Positions 1 to 7,219 of a stretch of 16,392 bases of DNA are shown here, one piece after another. How positions within the stretch are numbered: the first letter of the stretch is position 1; every line of letters begins with the position of its first letter. A model generated the notes under the pieces. The model was given only the letters and a program-made list of their open reading frames with translations, was not told the DNA's origin and did no database searches. The stretch comes from Thermoplasmata archaeon (lineage in GTDB: Archaea > Thermoplasmatota > Thermoplasmata > Thermoplasmatales > Thermoplasmataceae): assembly GCA_021811525.1 (NCBI GenBank), contig JAJZOK010000143.1, positions 1 through 16,392 of the forward strand, in the 5' to 3' direction. The translations under genes were made by a program, and so were the position numbers.

Positions 1-81
1 GTCTTCCTTCTTTATATTGGAATTCTTAAGGTCTTCCAGCAGTTTTTCCATTTCAGCATCCTTGCTGTACTCTACTTCCAT
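1..81 (-). CDS. Start of a gene following sufC, probably sufB (partial, runs off the window)
   Basis: An ATG at 79-81 on the minus strand opens a frame of 27 codons that continues past the window edge. The peptide begins MEVEYSKDAEMEKLLEDL and is acidic and helical. A near-perfect Shine-Dalgarno sequence (AAGGAGG) lies 7 nt before the ATG and overlaps the stop codon of sufC, so the gene is translationally linked to sufC with a 13-bp gap. In archaeal Suf operons the gene after sufC is usually sufB, the Fe-S cluster scaffold that partners the SufC ATPase. That identity is inferred only from position: the visible 27 residues carry no diagnostic motif, and sufD would be the alternative. Confidence 0.6.
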   Translation of the reverse strand, partial: MEVEYSKDAEMEKLLEDLKNSNIKKED

Positions 82-94
82 GTTTTTTTCCTCC

Positions 95-841
95 TTAATT
101 CTTGATCCAGTCGTAGCCTTCCTCTTCGATGCGAAGAGAAAGGTTGTTGTCCCCATCGACAGCTATCTTACCATCTTTCAGTACGTGAACAAATTGAGGT
201 TCTATGTTCTTAAGAATCCTCTGGTAGTGTGTAATGATGAGAAATCCCACATCATCACTGTAGTAGTCCCTGATCTCGTCCGCGACGAGCTTCAGTGCAT
301 CCACATCCAATCCTGAGTCAATTTCATCCAGTACGATGATCTTTGGCCTTAGCATGACCATCTGGAGAATCTCAAATCTCTTCCTCTCTCCGCCTGAGAA
401 GCCATCGTTTACTGATCTTGACATAAATGATTCATCGAGCCCGACCTTCTTCATGTGGACTTTCATCCTGTCATAAAATTCGGTCAGGGTAACCTTGTCC
501 TCTGGGTGGGTTTGCCTATATGCGGTCCTGAGGAAAGTTGAAAGCTTTACCCCAACCACTGCAACAGGGCTCTGGAATGCAAGGAACAATCCTGCCCTTG
601 CCCTTTCTTCAGGTGTCTTGTCTGTAAGGTTGATTCCATCAAGTACAATTGAACCACCTGTAATCTTATAGTTAGGGTGGCCAATGAGAACGTTTCCAAG
701 TGTGCTCTTTCCAGCTCCATTGGGGCCCATCAGGGCATGCATTTCCCCGCCCTTGACGGTAAGGTTTACTCCTTTCAGTATTTCCTTGTCCTCCACGGAG
801 GCTCTTAGATCCTTAATCTTTAGTTCCGGCACTGTTTGCAC
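95..841 (-). CDS. sufC: Fe-S cluster assembly ATPase SufC
   Basis: This 248-aa ABC-type ATPase powers the SufBC(D) scaffold that builds Fe-S clusters in the cytoplasm. It has Walker A GPNGAGKST (residues 39-47), an ABC signature in the SufC-typical form FSGGERKR, Walker B IIVLDEIDSGLD and an H-loop IITHY. The DEIDSGLDVDALK stretch and the IxPxFVHVLKDGKI-like end are typical of SufC rather than of transporter ATPases. Length is normal for the family. The start is GTG at 839-841. A TATA-like TTTAAATATA (873-864) places transcription initiation about at 842, so the message is probably leaderless. A second in-frame GTG at codon 4 is possible. The next gene begins 13 bp downstream, and a SufR-like regulator is transcribed divergently. 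Confidence 0.97.
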   Translation of the reverse strand: MQTVPELKIKDLRASVEDKEILKGVNLTVKGGEMHALMGPNGAGKSTLGNVLIGHPNYKITGGSIVLDGINLTDKTPEERARAGLFLAFQSPVAVVGVKLSTFLRTAYRQTHPEDKVTLTEFYDRMKVHMKKVGLDESFMSRSVNDGFSGGERKRFEILQMVMLRPKIIVLDEIDSGLDVDALKLVADEIRDYYSDDVGFLIITHYQRILKNIEPQFVHVLKDGKIAVDGDNNLSLRIEEEGYDWIKN

Positions 842-863
842 CTTTGCTGGAATATGAGGTAAC

Positions 864-873
864 TATATTTAAA
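864..873 (-). promoter_or_regulatory. TATA box of sufC
   Basis: On the minus strand the bases read TTTAAATATA. The centre is about 26 bp from the GTG start of sufC, which predicts a leaderless transcript. The assignment rests on archaeal promoter spacing only. Confidence 0.55.
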
Positions 874-886
874 CACTTTCTTATGT

Positions 887-902
887 CTAAATTGACTAAA
901 TT
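887..902. promoter_or_regulatory. Candidate operator in the sufC / SufR-like divergent control region
   Basis: The heptamer CTAAATT occurs twice, at 887-893 and 896-902, with a 9-bp period. The pair lies between the two divergent TATA boxes (864-873 and 901-909), the position expected for a repressor that controls both genes. A second repeated heptamer, ATATGAG, sits at 852-858 and 934-940 next to each start. The cyanobacterial SufR half-site pair (CAAC/GTTG) is not seen. The region is AT-rich, so chance repeats are possible. Confidence 0.3.
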
Positions 903-909
903 ATAAATA
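901..909 (+). promoter_or_regulatory. TATA box of the SufR-like regulator gene
   Basis: The bases read TTATAAATA. The centre lies about 36 bp before the ATG at 941, predicting a transcript start near 931 and a leader of about 10 nt. Confidence 0.5.
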
Positions 910-940
910 CCTCCCCGGCATGCAATATTAGTGATATGAG

Positions 941-1618
941 ATGGAAGTCCTCCATGACGTAAATGATGACCTTAACACGCTTCTAGGCAAGGTTAAGGGA
1001 AATATCATTACTGAGTTGAGCTACTCAGAGAGGAGCATGGATGACCTGTCACGCCTTCTGAAGATCAACAAGAACGCGGTCAAGGAGCACATGGAAACCC
1101 TGGAGCTCAAGGGCTATGTGAGGTCTTTCTTCCGGGGCGGTGGCGCAGGACGGCCAAGGAAGTTCTACGAACTTATAGAGAAAGGCATGAACCTGCTTCC
1201 CAAGAAATACGTTTCCTTTGCAACCATGCTTGTTGAAGAGATTGAAAGCGAGTTTGGAAGGAACAAGGTAAATGAAATACTGGGCAAAGTTGCTGACAAG
1301 ATCGTGACTGAGTCTGGATGGACCAAAGTCGATGGCGGCGTGAAACTTTCCCGAGAAGACAAGATATCAAAACTCAATGACTTTGTGTCAACACTGAACA
1401 AGCTTGGTTATTATGCAAGGCTCGAAGTCACCGATGATGTTGTAAGGATAATCAGGCACAACTGCATTTTCTATGAGCTTGCCAAAAACAACAGCAAGAT
1501 CATCTGCAGCAGCCTTGGCTCGGAGATCATCAAGAACTCCATCAACCAGAAATTTGACATAAAGGAAAGGTTCTCTGACGGAAACAACAAGTGCGTAGTT
1601 GAAGTTAATATAGAGTAG
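941..1618 (+). CDS. SufR-like winged-helix regulator (COG2345 type) with three-cysteine C-terminus
   Basis: This 225-aa protein is a probable Fe-S-sensing transcription regulator. Residues 15-65 form a winged helix (SERSMDDLSRLLKINKNAVKEH, broken here as the recognition region), followed by the wing GGGAGRPRKFYELIEKG (67-83). That GRPxxxYxLTxxG pattern is typical of COG2345, the family of cyanobacterial SufR. The C-terminal domain holds HNC at 173-175, C189 and C218, with flanking residues like those around the SufR cluster ligands. Spacings of 13 and 28 residues are close to those known for SufR (12 and 27). The gene is divergent from sufC, as sufR is from sufBCDS in cyanobacteria. Repression of suf by a cluster-bound form is inferred. 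Family assignment is firm; cluster binding is untested. Confidence 0.85.
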   Translation: MEVLHDVNDDLNTLLGKVKGNIITELSYSERSMDDLSRLLKINKNAVKEHMETLELKGYVRSFFRGGGAGRPRKFYELIEKGMNLLPKKYVSFATMLVEEIESEFGRNKVNEILGKVADKIVTESGWTKVDGGVKLSREDKISKLNDFVSTLNKLGYYARLEVTDDVVRIIRHNCIFYELAKNNSKIICSSLGSEIIKNSINQKFDIKERFSDGNNKCVVEVNIE

Positions 1619-1628
1619 ATTTCCCACT

Positions 1629-2510
1629 TTATCTGATATTCTTTGCCGACAACTTGAGCAATTTGCTTGCCTGTTCGATCTCACCTGTATCGACAAGGTG
1701 TTCAGCAAGGTAAAGGAACTCTATTTTCTGGTAGAATCTGACTCTGTCCCCCAATCCAGGATCATCTATGTCAAGGGCCATGGCATCCAGCAACCTTTCA
1801 GTGCCCTCGGATCCAAAGTCCAGCCCAAGTGCGGCAATATCAAGGGCCATGTCCCCAACAAAGGCGTCCTCCCAGTCTATTATGCCCACTATTCTATCCT
1901 TTGAAGAATTGATTATGACATTCCCGCGAAACATGTCCGCATGCACGAGATTGATGGAGCTCTCAGGGATACCATGCATTGCCGACTCCAGGAGATTACG
2001 GATCTCCCTGAACTGATTCTTTTCAGCATACGGGGAAAGCCTGGCTTCGAAATTACCCACAACTTTTCTCTGCCTGTCAATCCAGTTTTCCGAAGTGTAA
2101 ACAGGCAATCCGACATCCTTAAGGCATTCGGCATTGAATGTTCTCAGCTTGTGAAGAACTCTGACCATATCCTTCAGAAGCTGAGGCTTGAGCTCCGGCG
2201 CCGTGTCCAGCCTGTCTCCGGGGATGAGGCTGTAACCTGCAAAAAAATGGCTCCCCTTAGAAATGTAGCTATATTGGGGAACACGAACGGGAAAATCCTT
2301 AAATTTCCACAGTAGCCTTATTTCATGCCGAAGTTTCTCTTCGCCATCCTTCGCCCTTGGAAACCTGAATATGTGGTCACCATTCGCTTTCACCACCAGA
2401 TTGTCCCAGCCTTCAGTAATCACTTCCAGCCCATTTATCTTATATTCCGGAAAAGAAGATGTTATCAGGTCATGAAGCTCTGATGCTGATTTGTAAGGGC
2501 CATAATCCAT
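1629..2510 (-). CDS. APH-fold small-molecule kinase (aminoglycoside phosphotransferase family)
   Basis: This 293-aa protein has the choline/aminoglycoside kinase fold and probably phosphorylates a small hydroxylated or aminated molecule with ATP or GTP. The N-lobe shows EGWDNLVV (33-40) and FRFPR (48-52). The catalytic loop is LVHADMFRGNV (188-198), with catalytic D192 and metal ligand N197. The metal-binding IIDWED (210-215) supplies D212. Key residues are intact, so it should be active. The substrate cannot be read from sequence: candidates include drugs, sugars, homoserine or thiamine-type compounds. It is the last gene of a leftward operon, 9 bp after the ABC permease stop, suggesting a role shared with the exporter. 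Its 3' end faces the SufR-like gene, 10 bp away. Confidence 0.88.
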   Translation of the reverse strand: MDYGPYKSASELHDLITSSFPEYKINGLEVITEGWDNLVVKANGDHIFRFPRAKDGEEKLRHEIRLLWKFKDFPVRVPQYSYISKGSHFFAGYSLIPGDRLDTAPELKPQLLKDMVRVLHKLRTFNAECLKDVGLPVYTSENWIDRQRKVVGNFEARLSPYAEKNQFREIRNLLESAMHGIPESSINLVHADMFRGNVIINSSKDRIVGIIDWEDAFVGDMALDIAALGLDFGSEGTERLLDAMALDIDDPGLGDRVRFYQKIEFLYLAEHLVDTGEIEQASKLLKLSAKNIR

Positions 2511-2519
2511 TTCTTTACC

Positions 2520-3260
2520 CTATGATCTGTTGAGTCTCCAGTCGGAAAACCGGCTTGTGAATGCCAGGACGCAGAACATCTCCACAATGAAGACCAGGGC
2601 AGGAATGGCCACGCCGGCAAAGTCATGGATCACGATCCCCTTAAGGAGGATCGCCGCCCAAGTGGTGGGCACAATATAGGCGAAATACTGTACAGGGCCA
2701 GGCAGGGCTGAAATAGAGTAGTAAATGGGCGGCACGACTCCAAAAATGATTGAGAACATCACCGATATAGGCCAGATGTCCCTCATTTCCCTGACCCTAG
2801 TAGATACCAGGAAAGAGAACATTGAAAATATCACCCAGGTTGTGATCAAGGTGCCTATTACTGACAGAATCTGAAGTATGCCAATATGTGATTCATACAC
2901 GATTATGCACATGAAAATTGCAAGCCCCGGCAGCGTGAACACAATATTTCCCGTTGCCAGCCCGAACATGTAGACAAGCGGATTTATCGGAGTAGATGCT
3001 ACCACCTGCTGGAACTTAAGGTCCAGTTTGTAGAACAGCAGATCAGTCTGAAGCATGGTAGAGGCGTTCACGATTGTAAAGAGGACCCCACCGATTGCCC
3101 CAATAAGGATCTTGGATGGCCCTCCGAAAAGGTATATGAAGAAGAGGAAGGAAAATGGGGTCGATATGACCGCTATAAGTGCAATGGGTCGCCTCCACAA
3201 GGGAATAAAGCCATTCAATGCAGTCAGGCTCGTAATTGTGCGGTATAGTTCCTTTATCAA
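2520..3260 (-). CDS. ABC-2 type transporter permease
   Basis: This 246-aa integral membrane protein is the likely permease of an exporter energised by the upstream ATPase. About six hydrophobic segments are visible, near residues 27-46, 52-71, 94-121, 129-154, 163-186 and 216-235, a layout typical of ABC2_membrane (DrrB-like) proteins. The loop STRVREMRDIWPISVMF near 153-169 is the usual conserved stretch of the family. The start is TTG at 3258-3260: stop codons lie immediately upstream in frame, and a GAGGT ribosome-binding sequence precedes it. It overlaps the TGA of the ATPase gene by 4 bp, so translation is coupled. Transported substrate unknown. Confidence 0.9.
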   Translation of the reverse strand: MIKELYRTITSLTALNGFIPLWRRPIALIAVISTPFSFLFFIYLFGGPSKILIGAIGGVLFTIVNASTMLQTDLLFYKLDLKFQQVVASTPINPLVYMFGLATGNIVFTLPGLAIFMCIIVYESHIGILQILSVIGTLITTWVIFSMFSFLVSTRVREMRDIWPISVMFSIIFGVVPPIYYSISALPGPVQYFAYIVPTTWAAILLKGIVIHDFAGVAIPALVFIVEMFCVLAFTSRFSDWRLNRS

Positions 3261-4180
3261 TTCTCATCAACCTCTATATCTTCCCCGACCAGGGAGATGA
3301 ATACATCATCCAGCCCTATTGGGCCAACTTCAATCCTTTCCTTCCTGACAAAACTGTCCGAAAGGATTTTTTCCACGTTTTCCTGGTTAGTGAACAGGAC
3401 AATGCCTCTTTCATCGCTGTAGACCCTGCCATACTGCTCAATTTCCTTTATGTCTGTTCTTCCTCTGAGCGCAACCCGTGTATCATATTCAAGCCCGGAT
3501 CGAAGCTCATCGAGCGTGCCCTGCTTTATGAAATTGCCATGGCTCACAATGCCTATCTCATCACTGAGAATGGCTGCCTCATCAAGGTAATGAGTGGTAA
3601 GGAGAATGGATTTTCCAGCGTTCCTGTACTTGTTGATGGCATTCCACACCCTTTTTCGCGTGATTATGTCAAGGCCTATGGTGGGCTCATCCAGAAAATA
3701 AATCTGCGTGTCAAGTGAAAGGGCCATTGCCACCATGGTGAGTTGTTTCTGCCCTCCGGAGAGGTTCACGCATTCAACCTTTGCAAAGTCATCCATGCCA
3801 AGCAGGCCAATAACACTTTCAGCCCGGTCCTTTGATTCTTCCCTGGTCTTGCCGTTCATTTTCTGGAAAAGGTAAACGTGTTCGTAAGGAGTCATGTGCG
3901 GGAATGGCCTGCTCTCCTGTGGCACTAGCGAGATCATGTGGCGGAGTTCCTTCTCATCATTCACCACATCCTTTCCGAAAACCTTTACATATCCGTCATC
4001 AGGAGTCAGCTGAGTGGTTGACACCTTCACGAATGTGGTCTTTCCGGAGCCGTTCCTGCCCAGCAGGGAGAAGACACCCTTATCCTTGACTGAAAACGTG
4101 AAATTGTTTATGGCAGTGGTGGTCCTTCCCTTGTTCCGGTAAATTTTCTTCAATGAATTTGATTCAAGCGGTATTGGCAT
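3257..4180 (-). CDS. ABC transporter ATP-binding protein, DrrA-like
   Basis: This 307-aa ATPase energises the adjacent ABC-2 permease. It has Walker A GRNGSGKTT (41-49), Q-loop SLVPQE (84-89), signature LSGGQKQ (140-146), Walker B IYFLDEPT (160-167), D-loop IGLD and switch H197 in LLTTH. After the nucleotide-binding domain there is a roughly 90-residue C-terminal extension (about 220-307) as in DrrA/NatA-type exporters. The final residues are acidic (EDIEVDEN). Length and motifs suggest a multidrug, antibiotic or lipid exporter; substrate is not determinable. It is first in the operon with the permease and the APH-fold kinase. The 75 bp upstream contain a weak AT-rich element at about 4226-4236 that could be its TATA box. 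Confidence 0.93.
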   Translation of the reverse strand: MPIPLESNSLKKIYRNKGRTTTAINNFTFSVKDKGVFSLLGRNGSGKTTFVKVSTTQLTPDDGYVKVFGKDVVNDEKELRHMISLVPQESRPFPHMTPYEHVYLFQKMNGKTREESKDRAESVIGLLGMDDFAKVECVNLSGGQKQLTMVAMALSLDTQIYFLDEPTIGLDIITRKRVWNAINKYRNAGKSILLTTHYLDEAAILSDEIGIVSHGNFIKQGTLDELRSGLEYDTRVALRGRTDIKEIEQYGRVYSDERGIVLFTNQENVEKILSDSFVRKERIEVGPIGLDDVFISLVGEDIEVDEN

Positions 4181-4255
4181 GATTGTGCTTCACTTCTCCC
4201 CAGCAGCACGCACTATCCCGAAGTAACTAATAATTATGATTGTTTTCCACAGAGC

Positions 4256-5206
4256 CTACTGGTGAACCAGGATCTTTCTCAGGTTCTGTATCATGTCCTG
4301 AACAGTATGCTTGAGATCGTACTCAGGTGCGAATCCCCAGTCTTCTCTTGCAAAATGCGAGTCAAGGGATGCAGGCCAGGTCTCGGCTATTTTCTGCCTG
4401 AAGTCCGGCTCATAGGTAATCCTGAATTCAGGATATACTTCCCTGATCTCCCTGTATATCTCCTCAGGAGTGAATGAATAGGCGGAAACATTGTACTCAA
4501 GGCAGTGCCTCAATTTGTCACCATTAGCCTCAAAGAGCTGGACCAGAGAATGGAGAGCATCCGGCATATACATCATGGGAAGGGCAGTGTCCTTCTTCAG
4601 GTAACACTGGTAGTCCTTGCCAAGAACTGCGTGATAGAAAATGTCAACCGCATAATCAGTGGTTCCTGCGGAAGGCGGGGTCAGGTAACTGATAATTCCG
4701 GGAAACCTGAGCCCCCGTACATCAAGAGCGTACCTGTCCCTGTAATATAGGGCCAGGAGTTCTGCATTAACCTTGGTTATCCCATACATGGTGGTTGGCC
4801 TCAGTACAGTGATGTCCGGTGTGTTGATCCTTGGGGTTTCAGCTCCAAAGACGCCAATTGTGCTTGGTATCATGACCTTCCTTACTCCTGCCTTCCTTGC
4901 TTCCTCAAGGATATTGAAGGTCCCGTCAGAGTTGACCCTGTAGGCCAGGGCAGGATTCTTCTCCCCGGAAGCTGACAGGATGGCAGCCATGTGAAAAATG
5001 TCTGTAATCTCATGTTCTGCGAGAACGCTGCCGATAGCATCGGGATTAGTAACATCAAGCCCAACAAACTCCAGTTCTCCGGCCACAGACTGGGGCTTCC
5101 TGACGTCTGATATAAGCACAGAGGATTTTCCATACCTTGCAGCAAGTTCCCCGGCAAGCTCAGTACCTATCTGCCCCAGTGCACCAGTTACAAGAATCTT
5201 AGTCAT
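4256..5206 (-). CDS. tdh: L-threonine 3-dehydrogenase, short-chain (SDR) type
   Basis: This 316-aa NAD-dependent enzyme should oxidise L-threonine to 2-amino-3-oxobutyrate, the first step of threonine breakdown to glycine and acetyl-CoA. The N-terminal Rossmann motif is TGALGQIGTE, with glycines at 8, 11 and 14. D34 in ISD suits NAD binding. The SDR catalytic pair is Y141 and K145 in YGITK, after PSTIGVFG (114-121). Segments such as FHMAAILSASGEKNPALAY, PGIISY, AGTTDYAVDIFY and ALPMMYMPDAL closely resemble the structurally known Thermoplasma volcanium threonine dehydrogenase (recognised from memory, not searched). Length also matches. It differs from the zinc-dependent Tdh of Pyrococcus. It is transcribed alone, from a promoter at about 5233-5241. 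Confidence 0.93.
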   Translation of the reverse strand: MTKILVTGALGQIGTELAGELAARYGKSSVLISDVRKPQSVAGELEFVGLDVTNPDAIGSVLAEHEITDIFHMAAILSASGEKNPALAYRVNSDGTFNILEEARKAGVRKVMIPSTIGVFGAETPRINTPDITVLRPTTMYGITKVNAELLALYYRDRYALDVRGLRFPGIISYLTPPSAGTTDYAVDIFYHAVLGKDYQCYLKKDTALPMMYMPDALHSLVQLFEANGDKLRHCLEYNVSAYSFTPEEIYREIREVYPEFRITYEPDFRQKIAETWPASLDSHFAREDWGFAPEYDLKHTVQDMIQNLRKILVHQ

Positions 5207-5232
5207 GAGATGTCCACAGGATTTGACAGGCG

Positions 5233-5241
5233 CTTAAAAAT
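5233..5241 (-). promoter_or_regulatory. TATA box of tdh
   Basis: On the minus strand the stretch reads ATTTTTAAG. Its centre lies about 30 bp before the ATG at 5206, predicting transcription from about 5211 and a very short leader. Confidence 0.45.
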
Positions 5242-5309
5242 AATTGGGATTGCTCTATAAAGCTAAAATTTCCAGCCTTATTGATACTTCATGCCAACAA
5301 TGGACATTA

Positions 5310-5317
5310 TTAAATAT
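5310..5317 (+). promoter_or_regulatory. TATA box of the moaE-like gene
   Basis: TTAAATAT at 5310-5317 predicts initiation near 5340, eight bases before the ATG at 5348. A competing TATAAA at 5256-5261 would initiate near 5285 and would fit the alternative ATG at 5291. Confidence 0.4.
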
Positions 5318-5347
5318 GACCATGTTCATGAAATCTGGTCTCTATTC

Positions 5348-5740
5348 ATGAGTATCAGGATTGTGAGCAAAAAGATTGATGTTTCCCAGGAGGCGGAATC
5401 CTGTGAGCCGGAAGCAAGGAACGTAATCACTGCGATGGTCCGGAGCACTAAGTTCTCGGATGCTTCTGACGTAAGATCAGTTGTTTTTGAGACTTATGAA
5501 GACCTTGCCGCAGAGCTCATGGAAAGAATCCAGAAAGATGTAACAGAAAGGTTTCACATTTCTGATGTAAAGGTTGTGCAGAGAGTTGGAAAAATTCCTG
5601 TTGGGGAATGTGCCCTATTAGTTACGGTGGCTGCCAGGAGGGTGGAGGATGCACTTTCTGCTTGCAAGTTCATTGTGGACGAGATGAATGCTGAACTGCC
5701 TGTCTGGAAATTCGAAGTCAAGGATGGCCAGGATCTATAG
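5348..5740 (+). CDS. moaE: Molybdopterin synthase catalytic subunit MoaE-like protein
   Basis: MoaE joins thiocarboxylated MoaD to convert precursor Z (cPMP) to molybdopterin in the cytoplasm. The 130-aa product has the MoaE layout: VITAMVRS (26-33) where MoaE has a GxVR motif, VVFETY (45-50) for LExEhY, QRVGKIPVGE (78-87) for HRxGxLxVGE, and LPVWKFE (117-123) containing the expected active-site lysine K121. Deviations are Q78 for the usual His and R97-R98 for the usual His-Arg pair. The ATG at 5348 gives an N-terminus that lines up with known MoaE. An in-frame ATG at 5291 would add 19 residues. No moaD is in the window. An ALDH homologue follows 94 bp later on the same strand. Confidence 0.82.
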   Translation: MSIRIVSKKIDVSQEAESCEPEARNVITAMVRSTKFSDASDVRSVVFETYEDLAAELMERIQKDVTERFHISDVKVVQRVGKIPVGECALLVTVAARRVEDALSACKFIVDEMNAELPVWKFEVKDGQDL

Positions 5741-5834
5741 GAACCAGTTTCAATTCCAATACTCGATCTTGCCGCTCCTTCTGCTTTTTGAATGGTTCAA
5801 TTCCTGTTTTGTACTTTGACCGCATTCCCATGGC

Positions 5835-7202
5835 ATGGAAGTAAGGGACAAATCCACAGGAAATGTTTTGCGTGAAGTCAGTGAAAACTCACTTTCAGAA
5901 TCTTTAAAAATCCTGGATGCGGGAAGGGCTGCCTGTGCTGAACTTGCTTCGCTTTCAGGAACGGACCTTGCAAGGGGCCTGGCTTCAATTTCCCTATCAG
6001 CAGGCAATTCCTTGGACTCCATTTCCAAATCCATTTCAGTCGAAACTGGCATGGCACTTAAAAGCTCAAGGGATGATGTTTCCCGTGCTGCCCAGGAGTT
6101 CATGGCTGCATCAAGCCTTCTCTCCGCATCCATGGCCAACTACACAACATTGCCTACTGGCCCATTTGACACCTCACTCCTGTCATTCTACAGGAGGTCC
6201 CCGCTGGGAACAGTCCTTATCTCAGCATCACCTGTTGAGGATTTCTCCCACACTGCAAAGGTGATTGCTGCTGCAATCTCCAGCGGCAATTCTGTGGTAT
6301 GTGTACCTCCTCCCCTTGCCCCGGGGCCATTTGAGGAACTCAAGAAAATAGTGGACTCCTCGGGGCTCCCGAAAAACACGCTCCAGCTCCTCTTTCTCAA
6401 GAATAAATCTAAGCCTCTGAAGGAAATATTGAAAAGCGAGCATATAGGTGAGGTCGTCTTTCTAGGCTCTGATTCTGAATTCAAGAAATCCATGGGAGGA
6501 GCCACACGCATTAGAGCCATGATTTCCGGCAAGTCAGCTTCACCGGTGATTGTCTGGGATGACTCTGACCTTGACACCGCTGCAGAATGTGTTGCCCAAT
6601 CCGCCTTTACAAGTTACAATGGAGGGTATGCCGCTGCAAGGAAAATTATACTGAGGGAAGATTCTTACGAATATTTCAGGAACAGGCTCGTGGAGCTGGC
6701 CTCCAGAATAAGTATTGGAAACGCAGTGGAGGAGGGGACAGACCTAGGGCCATTGCCAGACGGTTCATATGCATCAGAAGCTCCCAGGCATCTTGAAGAA
6801 GCACTAGGAAAAGGAGCTTTCCTGGCTTACGGAGGCGATATCTCGGGGAACTTCTTTTCACCAACAATTGTTGAATACCTTCCCACTGATTCTCCTCTAC
6901 TCATGGGTTATCCATGCATTCCGCTCGTATGCCTTGAACAGGTCAGTTCCATGGATGCGGCCATAAAGGCTGCGAACAGATTCAGCAACCATTCACAGGC
7001 ATCTGTGTTCACTTCTGACATTGATCTTGCGGCAAGTGCATCGGAAAAGCTGGATTTTGCAGAAGTGCTTATCAATGAGGCGCCAGGCCAGTACAGCGGG
7101 CTCTGGCACAGGATATGCGGGCAAACCGAAAACCAAAGCGAAAAAATTGTTGAACTCCGTGAGGAGTTTTCAAGAACCAGGATTATAAAGTTGAAAAAAT
7201 AA
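5835..7202 (+). CDS. Aldehyde dehydrogenase superfamily protein lacking catalytic residues (probable pseudoenzyme)
   Basis: This 455-aa protein is colinear with ALDHs over its whole length, so it is not a frameshifted remnant. Recognisable blocks are SPLGTVLISASP (122-133), VVFLGSDSEF (207-216), PVIVWDDSDLDTAAE (237-251), IGNAVEEGTDLGPL (294-307), FFSPTIV (340-346) and SQASVFTSD (387-395). The residues that define ALDH chemistry are missing: the region equal to ELGGK reads MISGK (229-233), that equal to GQxC reads NGGYA (262-266) with no Cys, PWNFP reads SPVEDF (132-137), and EExFGP reads LMGYPCIP (356-363). Dehydrogenase activity is therefore unlikely; a binding or regulatory role is inferred. 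The ATG at 5835 is the only start, since a stop lies at 5817-5819 in frame. Confidence 0.85.
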   Translation: MEVRDKSTGNVLREVSENSLSESLKILDAGRAACAELASLSGTDLARGLASISLSAGNSLDSISKSISVETGMALKSSRDDVSRAAQEFMAASSLLSASMANYTTLPTGPFDTSLLSFYRRSPLGTVLISASPVEDFSHTAKVIAAAISSGNSVVCVPPPLAPGPFEELKKIVDSSGLPKNTLQLLFLKNKSKPLKEILKSEHIGEVVFLGSDSEFKKSMGGATRIRAMISGKSASPVIVWDDSDLDTAAECVAQSAFTSYNGGYAAARKIILREDSYEYFRNRLVELASRISIGNAVEEGTDLGPLPDGSYASEAPRHLEEALGKGAFLAYGGDISGNFFSPTIVEYLPTDSPLLMGYPCIPLVCLEQVSSMDAAIKAANRFSNHSQASVFTSDIDLAASASEKLDFAEVLINEAPGQYSGLWHRICGQTENQSEKIVELREEFSRTRIIKLKK

Positions 7203-7219
7203 GGGGTAGAGGTAAAAAC

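Noticed and set aside
3236..3718. A 160-aa plus-strand open frame across the ABC permease and ATPase junction.
   Set aside because: It is antisense to two well-defined genes with intact motifs and has no recognisable domain.
5750..6139. A 129-aa open frame antisense to the start of the ALDH-like gene.
   Set aside because: It is a shadow of the ALDH codons with Glu/Ser/Leu bias and no homology pattern, and the plus-strand frame is clearly the gene.
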